DNA of 64,000 nt, from NCBI GenBank assembly GCA_903887775.1, contig CAISRB010000011.1, positions 1 to 64,000 of the forward strand, read 5' to 3'. Below the pieces are notes generated by a model. It did no database searches. It had not been told where the DNA came from and saw only the letters and a program-made list of their open reading frames with translations. This DNA comes from an uncultured Bacteroidales bacterium (GTDB taxonomy: Bacteria; Bacteroidota; Bacteroidia; Bacteroidales; FEN-979). Each line of letters starts with the position of its first letter. Position 1 is the first letter of the stretch. The position numbers and the translations under genes were made by a program. Of the stretch, positions 24,027-33,098 are shown one piece after another.

Positions 24027-27017
24027 ATGAAGAAACGTGTACTTAGGTTACGTTATCTGATTTTGTTTTTCGCCTTGGTATCAGCTTCGATTGCTCATGC
24101 TCAGGAGATCACTATTTCAGGTAAAGTGACAGATGCGACAGATGGAAGTTTACTTCCGGGGGTGACTATCGTTGTTAAGAGTACAACAACGGGTACAGTT
24201 ACCGACGTAGACGGAAAATTCTCCATCAAGGTAAAGAAGGATGCAGTGCTTGTTTTTTCCTATGTTGGTTATCAGACACAGGAATTTACAATTACTGAAC
24301 AGCGGAAACTGGATGTTTCTTTGTCTGTCGGAACAAAAAGCCTTAACGAGGTTGTCGTGATCGGTTACGGTACGGTAAAGAAATCAGATGCCACAGGATC
24401 CGTTGCTGCAATTGACCGCAAGGATTTTAACCAGGGAGCTATTCAGTCCCCCCAGCAGCTGATCATCGGAAAGATTGCCGGTGTACAGGTTACCACGACC
24501 GGCGGTGCTCCGGGTGGTGATGCTATCATTCGAATCAGGGGCGGTTCTTCTATTAATGCCAATAATGATCCTTTGCTCGTGGTTGACGGTGTTGCCATTG
24601 ACAATGCTTCGACTTCCGGAGCCCGCAGCACTTTAGGTATGCTTAACCCGGATGAAATTGAAACATATACTGTTCTGAAGGATGCTTCCGCCACTGCAAT
24701 TTATGGTTCACGTGCATCGAACGGGGTTATTATTATCACAACGAAGAAAGGAGCCGTTGGAGCAAAAAAAATCGGCCTTGAATATTCAGGTAATGTATCA
24801 ATATCCACTGTGCCTAAAACACTCAGCGTTTATAACGCTGATGATTACCGGGCACTGGTATTATCAAGGGCAAGACAAGGACTCCAGAATATAGATACAA
24901 CCCTGCTTGGCACTAGCAATACAAACTGGCAGAAAGAAATTTACAGGAATGCATGGGGAACTGACCACAACCTTGCTTTGACAGGCGCAGTCTCAACAAT
25001 GCCGTACCGTGTTTCTGTAGGATATTCATACCAGGATGGTACACTGCTTTCTGATAATATGAAAAGGACGACCATTGGGGTGACATTAAACCCGACATTC
25101 TTCAAGAATTATCTGAAGATCAATGTCAATGCCAAGTATATGAATGAAAAGAACAGGTTTGCAGATAACGCAGCAATCGGTGACGCTGTTGCGTTCGATC
25201 CGACCCAGCCTGTTACTGCAGGAGGTAAATATGGATTATATAATTATTACTGGGCATGGTTACAACCCAGCAATCTCCCTGTTACAACAGCAACGACAAA
25301 CCCTGTCGCACGGTTGAATGAAACGAAGAACACTTCAACGGTTAACAGGTTCCTTGGCAATATACAATTTGATTATAAACTTCATTTCTTCCCCGATTTG
25401 AGGGTTAACCTCAACCTTGGGATGGATTATTCGAAGAGCAATGGCGAAAATTATGTTCCCACCTGGGCTACATGGAATTATTACGACAGCGGTGTTGACA
25501 ATATTTATGACCAGACGAAGAAAAATACCCTTCTTGATTTTTATCTGAATTATGTAAAAGAAGTGAAAAGCATCAGGAGCAAATTTGATGTCATGGCCGG
25601 TTATTCCTGGCAGCATTTCTGGGTGAATAATAACAGTTACAACGGCAATGTGCCTCATGATACCGCACACGCTAATACGATCATTGTGAAACAGGAATAT
25701 TACCTTGTTTCATTTTACGGTCGTTTGAATTATTCACTGTACAACAGGTACCTTTTGACCGCCACCATTCGCGATGACGGATCATCAAGGTTCTCAAGCA
25801 GCAACCGCTGGGGACTGTTCCCTTCAGTTGCCCTTGGATGGAAGATCAATGAAGAGAAATTCCTCAGGGATTCGAAAGTTCTTTCACAGTTGAAACTCAG
25901 GTTGGGTTGGGGAGAAACAGGTCAGCAGGATATTTCCAGCAACTGGTATCCTTACCTGCCGATCTTCGAGCTCAGTGACGGGTTTACAAGGTACCAGTTC
26001 GGAAACGTATGGTACCAGACCTTGCGCCCTGATGCATATGATCCGAACATTAAATGGGAAACAACCGCTACCTCGAACATAGGTATCGATGTCGGTTTCC
26101 TGAAAGACAGGATCACCTTTTCAGCCGATTACTTCTATAAGAACACCACGAACATGCTGAACTTCATCCCGGTGCCTGCCGGAACCAACCTTTCAAATTA
26201 TGTATGGACCAATGTAGGAAGCATGAATAACAGCGGTTTTGAATTCACTCTCGATGTGAAACCCATTGTGACGAAGGATTGGGTTTGGGATATCGGATTT
26301 AATGCCACCACCTACAAGAACAAGATCACAAAGCTCAATATCTCCGACGACCCCAACTACCCGGGTGTCATGGTTGGACTTATTAGCGGGGGTGTTGGAA
26401 ATACGGTTCAGATTGATAAAGTCGACTACCCGATCAATTCATTTTATGTATATCAGCAGGTATATGATAAAAATGGGGACCCGGTCGAAGGCTTATATGT
26501 TGACAGAAACGGCGATGGAAAGATCACCGATGCCGACAGGTATTGCTACAAGAGCCCGAATCCTACTTTTACATTTGGTGTAAACACAAGGTTGTCATAT
26601 AAAAAATGGACATTAGCTGCCAGCGGTCATGCCAATTTCGGCAACTATATGTACAATAACATTGAAGCCGACAGGGGAGTGTATGCAAATCTTTATCGCG
26701 GCAATGGACCATGGCTTGGAAATATTACAACCAACGTTACGAACACAAACTTCAATAATAATCGGTACCTTTCTGATTATTATGTACAGAACGCTTCGTT
26801 CTTTAAACTGGACTACCTTTCCCTTTCTTACAGCTTCGGGAACCTTGTAAAGAATACACTGAATCTCGGCATCACTTTTACCGTGAACAATGTTTTCACC
26901 ATCACAAATTACAAGGGACTTGATCCTGAGGTGAACCTCGGATCAACCCTGGGTATTGACAACAATATGTATCCAAGATCAAGGGTGTACGTTCTAGGTG
27001 TTAATCTTAAGTTGTAA
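24027..27017 (+). CDS. susC: SusC-like TonB-dependent outer-membrane transporter
   Basis: 996 residues. Signal peptide (ALVSASIAHAQ), then a carboxypeptidase-D-like domain (ITISGKVTDATDGSLLPGV, about 27-110). The TonB-box-proximal segment is LNEVVVIGYGTVKKSD, followed by the plug (QLIIGKIAGVQV, IRIRGGSSINANNDPLLVVDGV; about 120-235) and a 22-strand barrel ending LGVNLKL. SusC proteins import oligosaccharides through the outer membrane, powered by TonB-ExbBD, with SusD as a hinged lid. The neighbours (SusD, SusE, GH13 enzymes) point to maltooligosaccharides as substrate. The SusD gene begins 18 bp downstream. Confidence 0.93.
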   Translation: MKKRVLRLRYLILFFALVSASIAHAQEITISGKVTDATDGSLLPGVTIVVKSTTTGTVTDVDGKFSIKVKKDAVLVFSYVGYQTQEFTITEQRKLDVSLSVGTKSLNEVVVIGYGTVKKSDATGSVAAIDRKDFNQGAIQSPQQLIIGKIAGVQVTTTGGAPGGDAIIRIRGGSSINANNDPLLVVDGVAIDNASTSGARSTLGMLNPDEIETYTVLKDASATAIYGSRASNGVIIITTKKGAVGAKKIGLEYSGNVSISTVPKTLSVYNADDYRALVLSRARQGLQNIDTTLLGTSNTNWQKEIYRNAWGTDHNLALTGAVSTMPYRVSVGYSYQDGTLLSDNMKRTTIGVTLNPTFFKNYLKINVNAKYMNEKNRFADNAAIGDAVAFDPTQPVTAGGKYGLYNYYWAWLQPSNLPVTTATTNPVARLNETKNTSTVNRFLGNIQFDYKLHFFPDLRVNLNLGMDYSKSNGENYVPTWATWNYYDSGVDNIYDQTKKNTLLDFYLNYVKEVKSIRSKFDVMAGYSWQHFWVNNNSYNGNVPHDTAHANTIIVKQEYYLVSFYGRLNYSLYNRYLLTATIRDDGSSRFSSSNRWGLFPSVALGWKINEEKFLRDSKVLSQLKLRLGWGETGQQDISSNWYPYLPIFELSDGFTRYQFGNVWYQTLRPDAYDPNIKWETTATSNIGIDVGFLKDRITFSADYFYKNTTNMLNFIPVPAGTNLSNYVWTNVGSMNNSGFEFTLDVKPIVTKDWVWDIGFNATTYKNKITKLNISDDPNYPGVMVGLISGGVGNTVQIDKVDYPINSFYVYQQVYDKNGDPVEGLYVDRNGDGKITDADRYCYKSPNPTFTFGVNTRLSYKKWTLAASGHANFGNYMYNNIEADRGVYANLYRGNGPWLGNITTNVTNTNFNNNRYLSDYYVQNASFFKLDYLSLSYSFGNLVKNTLNLGITFTVNNVFTITNYKGLDPEVNLGSTLGIDNNMYPRSRVYVLGVNLKL

Positions 27018-27035
27018 CGCTAAAAAATTAGAAAG

Positions 27036-29243
27036 ATGAAACGAATATTTAAAATAACATTTTTAGCAGCAGCATTAATGCTGTTTATAGCCTCCTGCAC
27101 GAAGGATCTGAATACAACGCCGATCAACCCGACGTTGTATACCCCGGCCAATGCATATATCAATGCTGCCGGTTATAAGCAGGTTTTGGCAAAATGCTAT
27201 GCAGGCCTTTCTGTTACAGGCCAGCAGGGACCCGCAGGAAAACCCGATATCTCCGGGATCGACGAAGGGTTCGGAGAATATATACGTATGTACTGGTATC
27301 ACCAGGAACTTACTACCGATGAATCAGTGATGGCCTGGAACGACCAGACAGTTCATGACTTTCATTCCCAGACCTGGGGATCAGGCGATGTGTTCATTGC
27401 AGCTATGTATTACAGGATATTTTACCAGGTAAGCCTTTGCAATGAGTTTATAAGGGAATCGGATGACAGCAAGCTGGATTCTCGCGGAATTACCGGGCAG
27501 GACAAGATCAACTGCCAGTATTACCGCGCAGAAGCCCGTTATCTTAGGGCACTGAGCTATTATCATGCTCTCGACCTTTTTGGCAATGTTCCCTTTGTAA
27601 CTGAAGCAGATTCACCCGGTAAATTCTTCCCCCCCCAGAAGAACCGCGCTTTCCTGTTCAACTATGTCGAATCGGAACTTAAAGCTATCGAACCTTTGAT
27701 GGTCGGTGCACGCGCCAACGAATACGGACGTGCTGATAAAGGGGCTGTTTGGACGCTTCTTGCCAAACTGTACCTGAATGCCAAAGTTTATACCGGCACC
27801 GACAGGAGTACCGACTGCATCACCTATTGTAATAATGTAATCAACTCAGGTTACACCCTGGAACCAAAATACGCGAACCTGTTCCTTGCAGATAATACCA
27901 ACAGCAACGAAGTGATTTTCCCTGTTGAATTTGATGGGGTGAATCAAAAAACCTATGGTGGAACAACCTTCATCATTTCTGCTGCAATCGGCGGAAGTAT
28001 GAAACCTGCTGATTACGGAACTTCGAACAGCTGGGGCGGAACCCGTACCACGAAGTCATTCGTTGAGCTCTTTTACCCGAACCTGAAAGACGGTCTCTGG
28101 TCATCAGGAACACCTCCTAAGAACCCAAAATCGTACCCGGTATTAAACTGCCCGGGATCTTACCAGGGATGGAACCCCAGCGACCCAAATCATGTTGTAG
28201 GTTCTGTCAAAAGTAACAGCGAGTATGAAGGATACCTGTATTTCGAAAATGCCGGCACACAGTTCAAATTAGCAAAAGGATCATGGGATGTTAACTGGGG
28301 AGACGATGGAACTCTAAGCGGTAAGCTGAAACATGGTGGAGATAATTTTAGCATTGCTGACCCTGGTTATTACAAAGTCAATTGCGATACAGCTTTGATG
28401 ACTTATTCTATTCTGAAAACTAACTGGGGTGTGATCGGCGACGCTACACCCGGTGGATGGACCACCGATACTCCCATGGCTTATGATACCGCTACAAAGA
28501 CCTGGAGGGTCACCCTGGATCTCCTTGGAGGCAAAGGGCTGAAATTCCGTGCAAACGGTGGCTGGGACCTTAATTATGGTGATGATGGTCAGAAAATCGG
28601 GTTGCTGAAACCCGGCGGAGACAACATCACCATCCCCGAAGATGGGTCATATGTTGTAGTCATGAAGCTTGGTGCTCCTGACTATACCTATACCATTACG
28701 AGAAACAGCTATGACACAAGGGCAATGTTCTATACTGACGGACAATCTCTTGAAATCAAGGATGTTGGTACATTCACTGATGGTTATGCTATAACGAAGT
28801 TCAAGAACATCACGAGCACAGGAACTGCAGGATCAAGTTCTACCTTCATGGATACAGACTTCCCTATGTTCAGGCTGGCTGATGTTTACCTGATGTATGC
28901 CGAAGCTGTTCTCAGAGGTGGTGGCGGCGGGAGTATTGAGCAGGCCCTTACTTATGTTAATGCGATCCGTGAAAGGGCATACGGAGATAAGGCCGGAGAT
29001 ATCTCATCTTCTGACCTGACATTGCCCTTTATCCTTAACGAAAGGGGACGGGAATTATATTGGGAATGCCACCGCAGAACTGACCTTATCCGTTTTGGGG
29101 AGTTCAGTACAAGTACTTATTTGTGGCCGTGGAAGGGTGGAGCCAAGAACGGGATTTCCGTTGCTGCGTTCTATGATATTTTCCCGATACCCTCATCCGA
29201 CGTCTCGGCGAATCCCAACCTCATTCAAAATACCGGATATTAA
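27036..29243 (+). CDS. susD: SusD-family starch-binding lipoprotein with two SusE-type modules inserted
   Basis: 735 residues, about 190 longer than a usual SusD. The lipobox is at MLFIASC (Cys21). Residues about 22-365 are the SusD/RagB helical scaffold (AEARYLRALSYYHALDLFGNVPF; WTLLAKLYLNA). Residues about 368-558 are two beta modules, PGSYQGWNPSDPN...WDVNWGDDG and VIGDATPGGW...WDLNYGDDG. They match the C-terminal module pair of the SusE protein encoded next. The SusD fold then resumes (TRAMFYTDGQSLEIKD, PMFRLADVYLMYAEAVLRGG) to the end (FPIPSSDVSANPNLIQNTGY). The reading frame is continuous, so the insertion is a genuine protein feature. It should bind starch at the cell surface as the SusC lid, with extra binding sites carried on the insert. 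Confidence 0.92.
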   Translation: MKRIFKITFLAAALMLFIASCTKDLNTTPINPTLYTPANAYINAAGYKQVLAKCYAGLSVTGQQGPAGKPDISGIDEGFGEYIRMYWYHQELTTDESVMAWNDQTVHDFHSQTWGSGDVFIAAMYYRIFYQVSLCNEFIRESDDSKLDSRGITGQDKINCQYYRAEARYLRALSYYHALDLFGNVPFVTEADSPGKFFPPQKNRAFLFNYVESELKAIEPLMVGARANEYGRADKGAVWTLLAKLYLNAKVYTGTDRSTDCITYCNNVINSGYTLEPKYANLFLADNTNSNEVIFPVEFDGVNQKTYGGTTFIISAAIGGSMKPADYGTSNSWGGTRTTKSFVELFYPNLKDGLWSSGTPPKNPKSYPVLNCPGSYQGWNPSDPNHVVGSVKSNSEYEGYLYFENAGTQFKLAKGSWDVNWGDDGTLSGKLKHGGDNFSIADPGYYKVNCDTALMTYSILKTNWGVIGDATPGGWTTDTPMAYDTATKTWRVTLDLLGGKGLKFRANGGWDLNYGDDGQKIGLLKPGGDNITIPEDGSYVVVMKLGAPDYTYTITRNSYDTRAMFYTDGQSLEIKDVGTFTDGYAITKFKNITSTGTAGSSSTFMDTDFPMFRLADVYLMYAEAVLRGGGGGSIEQALTYVNAIRERAYGDKAGDISSSDLTLPFILNERGRELYWECHRRTDLIRFGEFSTSTYLWPWKGGAKNGISVAAFYDIFPIPSSDVSANPNLIQNTGY
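28137..28706 (+). repeat. Module pair inside susD, paralogous to susE 3' part
   Basis: This segment encodes the inserted pair of SusE-type modules. The protein and part of the DNA (PGSYQGWNP, INWGDDG/VNWGDDG, LKFRAN, WDLNYGDDG) correspond to 29742-30299 in the same order and spacing. Confidence 0.75.
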
Positions 29244-29264
29244 TCAGTTTAAAACCCAGATACT

Positions 29265-30308
29265 ATGAAAAAAATATTAATATTAATCCTGGCTCTTGGT
29301 CTGATAGCATTTTATTCCTGTAAAAAGGATGAGACCAAAGCCACGCTCAGTGCTTCTCCGAATGCTTCGGTTTTAAACCTTACAAGCGGGGCTCAGATCA
29401 TTCTGAAGAAGTCTGATTCGGGACAACTGATCACATATTCCTGGTCAGCTTCCCAGTTTGGTCAGGTTGTCGTTATCGGTTATACCGTTGAAATGGATAT
29501 GGTCGGAAATAGTTTTAAAAATGCTATTCCGGTAGTACAGTCAAGCAATGCCCTGTCTGCGTCCATCAATACATATGACTTTAACCAGAAGATACTCCCT
29601 ATGGAGTATGATCCTAAAAATCCGACTCCCATTAACCTGGAGTTCAGGGTAAAGGCTGTCATCAATGCCAATATAGACCCGCTTTATTCGGCTGTCGTAC
29701 CCCAGACTATCACACCATATTTCGTTAAGATAGTTTATCCCATACTTTTCGTTCCGGGAAGTTACCAGGGCTGGAACCCTGCCGATTCATCAACCGTTGT
29801 CACTTCTAAATCTTCCAACGGGCAGTTTGAAGGATATATCTGGTTCGGAACCGACCAGGTGCTGTTCAAGTACACTCAAAAACCCAATTGGGATATTAAC
29901 TGGGGGGATGATGGCGCTGACGGCACTCTTAACCCCGGTGGAGCTAATATTCAAGCTGGTCTGCATGGCTACTATAAGCTGAATGTCGACCTGCCTAACC
30001 TCACCCATAAGTTCCTTCTCACGGCCTGGTCGATTATCGGAGATGCAACATCAGGCGGATGGAACACCGATACTGATATGAAGTATGATTCCATTTCCAA
30101 AACATGGTCGGTAACAACTGGCCTGACTGCTGCTGGCCTGAAATTCCGTGCCAACCACGCATGGGATCTCAACTATGGCGACGATGGCAGCAATACAGGT
30201 AAACTTTCCGTCGGTGGTGCAAATATAGCAGTACCTGCAGGCGGAAACTACACTGTTATTCTCAACCTGAGCCAGCCTATTTATAAATATCAGTTGAAGA
30301 AAAACTAG
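29265..30308 (+). CDS. susE: SusE/SusF-like surface starch-binding lipoprotein
   Basis: 347 residues. The lipobox is AFYSCKKDE (Cys19), and acidic/lysine residues just after the Cys fit a surface lipoprotein export signal. Residues about 25-155 form the SusE N-terminal domain (LNLTSGAQIILKKSDSGQ, TYSWSASQFGQ). Two C-terminal binding modules follow, about 162-252 (PGSYQGWNPAD, WDINWGDDG) and 253-347 (IIGDATSGGWNTD, WDLNYGDDG). The SusE/F family holds starch at the surface without enzymatic activity. The gene is 21 bp after susD and is followed by a bidirectional terminator. Confidence 0.85.
   Translation: MKKILILILALGLIAFYSCKKDETKATLSASPNASVLNLTSGAQIILKKSDSGQLITYSWSASQFGQVVVIGYTVEMDMVGNSFKNAIPVVQSSNALSASINTYDFNQKILPMEYDPKNPTPINLEFRVKAVINANIDPLYSAVVPQTITPYFVKIVYPILFVPGSYQGWNPADSSTVVTSKSSNGQFEGYIWFGTDQVLFKYTQKPNWDINWGDDGADGTLNPGGANIQAGLHGYYKLNVDLPNLTHKFLLTAWSIIGDATSGGWNTDTDMKYDSISKTWSVTTGLTAAGLKFRANHAWDLNYGDDGSNTGKLSVGGANIAVPAGGNYTVILNLSQPIYKYQLKKN
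29742..30299 (+). repeat. Module pair at the susE 3' end, paralogous to the susD insert
   Basis: Partner copy of 28137-28706. The order is the same: PGSYQGWNP module, then IIGDAT module. Confidence 0.75.
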
Positions 30309-30324
30309 GATTAATTTCCATCAC

Positions 30325-30362
30325 AAAAAAGAGGGTGTCCCAAAAGGGCACCTTCTTTTTTT
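30325..30362. terminator. Bidirectional terminator between convergent susCDE and the starch operon
   Basis: GAGGGTGTCCC (30331-30341) and GGGCACCTTC (30346-30355) pair around AAAA, with one bulge and one G-T wobble. The stem is flanked by A6 on the left and T7 on the right, so it has a U-tract in both directions. Confidence 0.8.
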
Positions 30363-30383
30363 ATGCACTTAAACAAACAGGGT

Positions 30384-33086
30384 TTATTTCGCTTCAGGCT
30401 TCAGTAAAAATTCCAGCGGTACATCGAGCCGTTTAGCCCATGCCTTTTCGGAATGATTCTCGCCAGGGAAATATCTCGTGATCCGGTTTTTTTCCCTATA
30501 GCCCCCTGACTTCATTATGGCATCAGCCTTTAACTGGAAAGGTTTGTACATACTGTCGAGTGTCTGGTCGCCATAATCAAAATAAATTTTATGGGCAGAA
30601 GGACTGGGGAGATGTGTTTTCAGGTATTGCAGGAAGGCATCGGGTATCGGATTGTTTTCGGTTGCAAGAATTCCGGGCCAATGTGTTGAAAGGCAGGCAG
30701 CTCCACCGAACACTTCGGGATATTCACAGATGGCGTAAAGGCTAATCAGGCCTCCCATGCTGGAACCGGCTATTATAGTATTGCTACGGTCTTTTAATGT
30801 CGAAAAAGTACTGTCGATGAATGGTTTCAGCTCGCTCACAAGAAATTTCAGGTATCGATCGGATTGTATTTCCGAAGCAAACAAAACCTGGTCCTTGTTC
30901 CGGGTTGAGTTATATATGGCTTGCTGCTGCTCTTTTGTGAGTGATTCGAAGGGTTTCTGAGGGAAGTATTCGGAATGCCTCAGCTTCCCGCCATTCCAGA
31001 TGCCCACCACAATACATTCACGGATCTTTTTCTGTTTCATCAGTGTTCCCGCTGTTTCATCCACACACCATTCCTGGTGGTTCCATGTGGAGGAACTGTC
31101 AAAAAGCATCTGCCCGTCATGCATATATAAAACAGCGTATTTTTTCGCAGGGGAATATCCATCAGGAAGCCATACATCAACATTCCTGTGAGCAACATAA
31201 TGTGAAGGGAAATCTTCAAAATGCCTGACCGAGCCTGAAGAAACCCTGGGCGGCATTTTAAGGATCATCCCGCTCAGGGGTTTTAATATAATACTGTCAC
31301 CCCTTATAACTTTGTTGCTGAGAATATCAGTTGAGCCTGAAATTCCGCGCAAAGCAAAGGTTTGAGGAACAGGACCGGAATTGATCATAATAATAAGCTC
31401 ATGTTGACTATCGGAACGCTTATATGCCAGTTTACTGCCATCCGTGATAAGAAACTCAAATTTGCCTGTGCTTAAAATCTGGTTTGATTTCCTTATGTTG
31501 ATGAGTTTCCTGTAAATTTCAAACTGCTCCCCGTTAAAGCCAACCGGGTCATAGGATTTTACACCTGGCTGGTAGTTGTTCCTCGTCTCCGGATCAAACT
31601 TATACTCTTTCCACCATAAAGGTTTGCGGCAGTCGGGATCATCTTCTCCCCACATGCCCATTTCCTCGCCATTCCATATCTGGGGGGCGCCTACGGTAGT
31701 GAACAGCCATACAAGATAAAGCCTCATCCGTTTGTAAGTTTCAGCATCCGGTTTCCCGGTCCGGTAAGAAGAGTCATCACGTGGAAGCGCGTTTACTTTG
31801 TATTTATTGGTATTATAGAAATCGGTCAGCAGTCGCGGGGCGTCGTGGGTTGATGAAACGTTCATCATCGAGTAAAGGTTTTCAGGCCTCAGCCGATTCC
31901 ATTGCAGCTCAATGCTGTCGCGGAACTGCTTTGCATCGATCGGGAAATTAGTCTTTGCAAAGAAATACCTTGCAGGCCGGTACACCTGGTAAAACATGAC
32001 TGCATCAAACACATCGCCTTTCGTGTATGGAGCAGGGTCCATCAACACATTGGGCCATTTTTCCCACCAGATCTCCCCGATGAGGTAAGCCTCGGGCTGA
32101 ATCGAGCGTACAAACTTTCTCCAGTCACGCCAGAAAACCATGCCTATCTGGTCAGCCACATCCATCCTGAATCCATCTATCCCTTTCGTGCTGTTACCAC
32201 CAGGTGCCAGCCATCGTTTTGTAACAGCAAAAATATACTGCTTCGCCCCGGGGTTTATATCTCCTTCATATGGATGCCCGTTTTCCCTTTTAGTTGTTAC
32301 ATTTACTTTCCTGATCTCGGGCAGACTTTCTATTCCAACCCAACCGTGATATTTAAATTCATTCTCAGGCGTTGCAGGGTCATCGAAGGAAATGATATCG
32401 TACCAGTCTTTATAGGCCGATGCCGACTGCTTTTTAAGTATGTCCTGCCATGCCCAGAACATCACACCTGTATGGTTCCATGAATAATCCAGTAAGACTT
32501 TCATCCCGCGTTTATGTGCCTCATCAACAAGGTTTAAAAATAATTTGTCGGCTGATGTCCATTTCCAGGTCGCCGTGTCCACAGGGTTTTCAAGAGCAAT
32601 AATTTGCCTGTCTCCTTTGGGATCGGGTCCGAAATTAACATCGACGTGATGGTAACTGCGGGCATCATATTTGTGAAGCGATGGTGCGTCATTGACCGGG
32701 TTGATGAAAATTGCCGTAATGCCCAGTTCCTGCAGGTAATCAAGTTTATTCATGACTCCCTGAAGGTCACCTCCGTACCTGCGGTATTGCAGGTTGTCCA
32801 TGAAAGGCTTATTTGTTGCTCTGGCCCAGTCCTCCTGCTCAAACCAGTTATGTGTCCATGGTGTTATTGACCAGCCCGGGGGGGCAATTTGTTTCAGGGG
32901 AGGAATATTAATATCATCGGGTTTGGGATCATTCTTTTGATCACCGTTATTGAAACGTTCAACAAAAATCTGGTACCAGATTGCGTTCTTAGCCCAGGCC
33001 GGGGGCTGGTCAGGAGGTGTTCCGGCATTTTGTGCATTCGCCACTACCTGAGAAAGCAGGAGCAGGGCGATAATCCATTTTTGCAT
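30384..33086 (-). CDS. GH13 alpha-amylase fused to an alpha/beta-hydrolase esterase
   Basis: 900 residues with signal peptide (LLSQVVANAQ). Residues about 30-610 are a GH13 enzyme: NAIWYQIFVERFNNGD, region I LDYSWNHTG, region II GIDGFRMDVADQ (nucleophile Asp), region III LIGEIWWEK (Glu), region IV SSTHDAPR (Asp). Residues about 625-895 are an esterase of the enterochelin-esterase/CE1 type, VDVWLPDGYSPAKKYAVLYMHDG with nucleophile elbow AGSSMGG (Ser776) and the late His in FPGENHSEKAW. One chain thus joins glucan cleavage and ester hydrolysis, which suggests an acylated starch-like substrate or product; that is inference. It is the last gene of the starch operon, 12 bp after the GH127-like gene. 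There is no T9SS domain, so it is probably periplasmic. Confidence 0.85.
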   Translation of the reverse strand: MQKWIIALLLLSQVVANAQNAGTPPDQPPAWAKNAIWYQIFVERFNNGDQKNDPKPDDINIPPLKQIAPPGWSITPWTHNWFEQEDWARATNKPFMDNLQYRRYGGDLQGVMNKLDYLQELGITAIFINPVNDAPSLHKYDARSYHHVDVNFGPDPKGDRQIIALENPVDTATWKWTSADKLFLNLVDEAHKRGMKVLLDYSWNHTGVMFWAWQDILKKQSASAYKDWYDIISFDDPATPENEFKYHGWVGIESLPEIRKVNVTTKRENGHPYEGDINPGAKQYIFAVTKRWLAPGGNSTKGIDGFRMDVADQIGMVFWRDWRKFVRSIQPEAYLIGEIWWEKWPNVLMDPAPYTKGDVFDAVMFYQVYRPARYFFAKTNFPIDAKQFRDSIELQWNRLRPENLYSMMNVSSTHDAPRLLTDFYNTNKYKVNALPRDDSSYRTGKPDAETYKRMRLYLVWLFTTVGAPQIWNGEEMGMWGEDDPDCRKPLWWKEYKFDPETRNNYQPGVKSYDPVGFNGEQFEIYRKLINIRKSNQILSTGKFEFLITDGSKLAYKRSDSQHELIIMINSGPVPQTFALRGISGSTDILSNKVIRGDSIILKPLSGMILKMPPRVSSGSVRHFEDFPSHYVAHRNVDVWLPDGYSPAKKYAVLYMHDGQMLFDSSSTWNHQEWCVDETAGTLMKQKKIRECIVVGIWNGGKLRHSEYFPQKPFESLTKEQQQAIYNSTRNKDQVLFASEIQSDRYLKFLVSELKPFIDSTFSTLKDRSNTIIAGSSMGGLISLYAICEYPEVFGGAACLSTHWPGILATENNPIPDAFLQYLKTHLPSPSAHKIYFDYGDQTLDSMYKPFQLKADAIMKSGGYREKNRITRYFPGENHSEKAWAKRLDVPLEFLLKPEAK

Positions 33087-33098
33087 AATTTGAACTTC

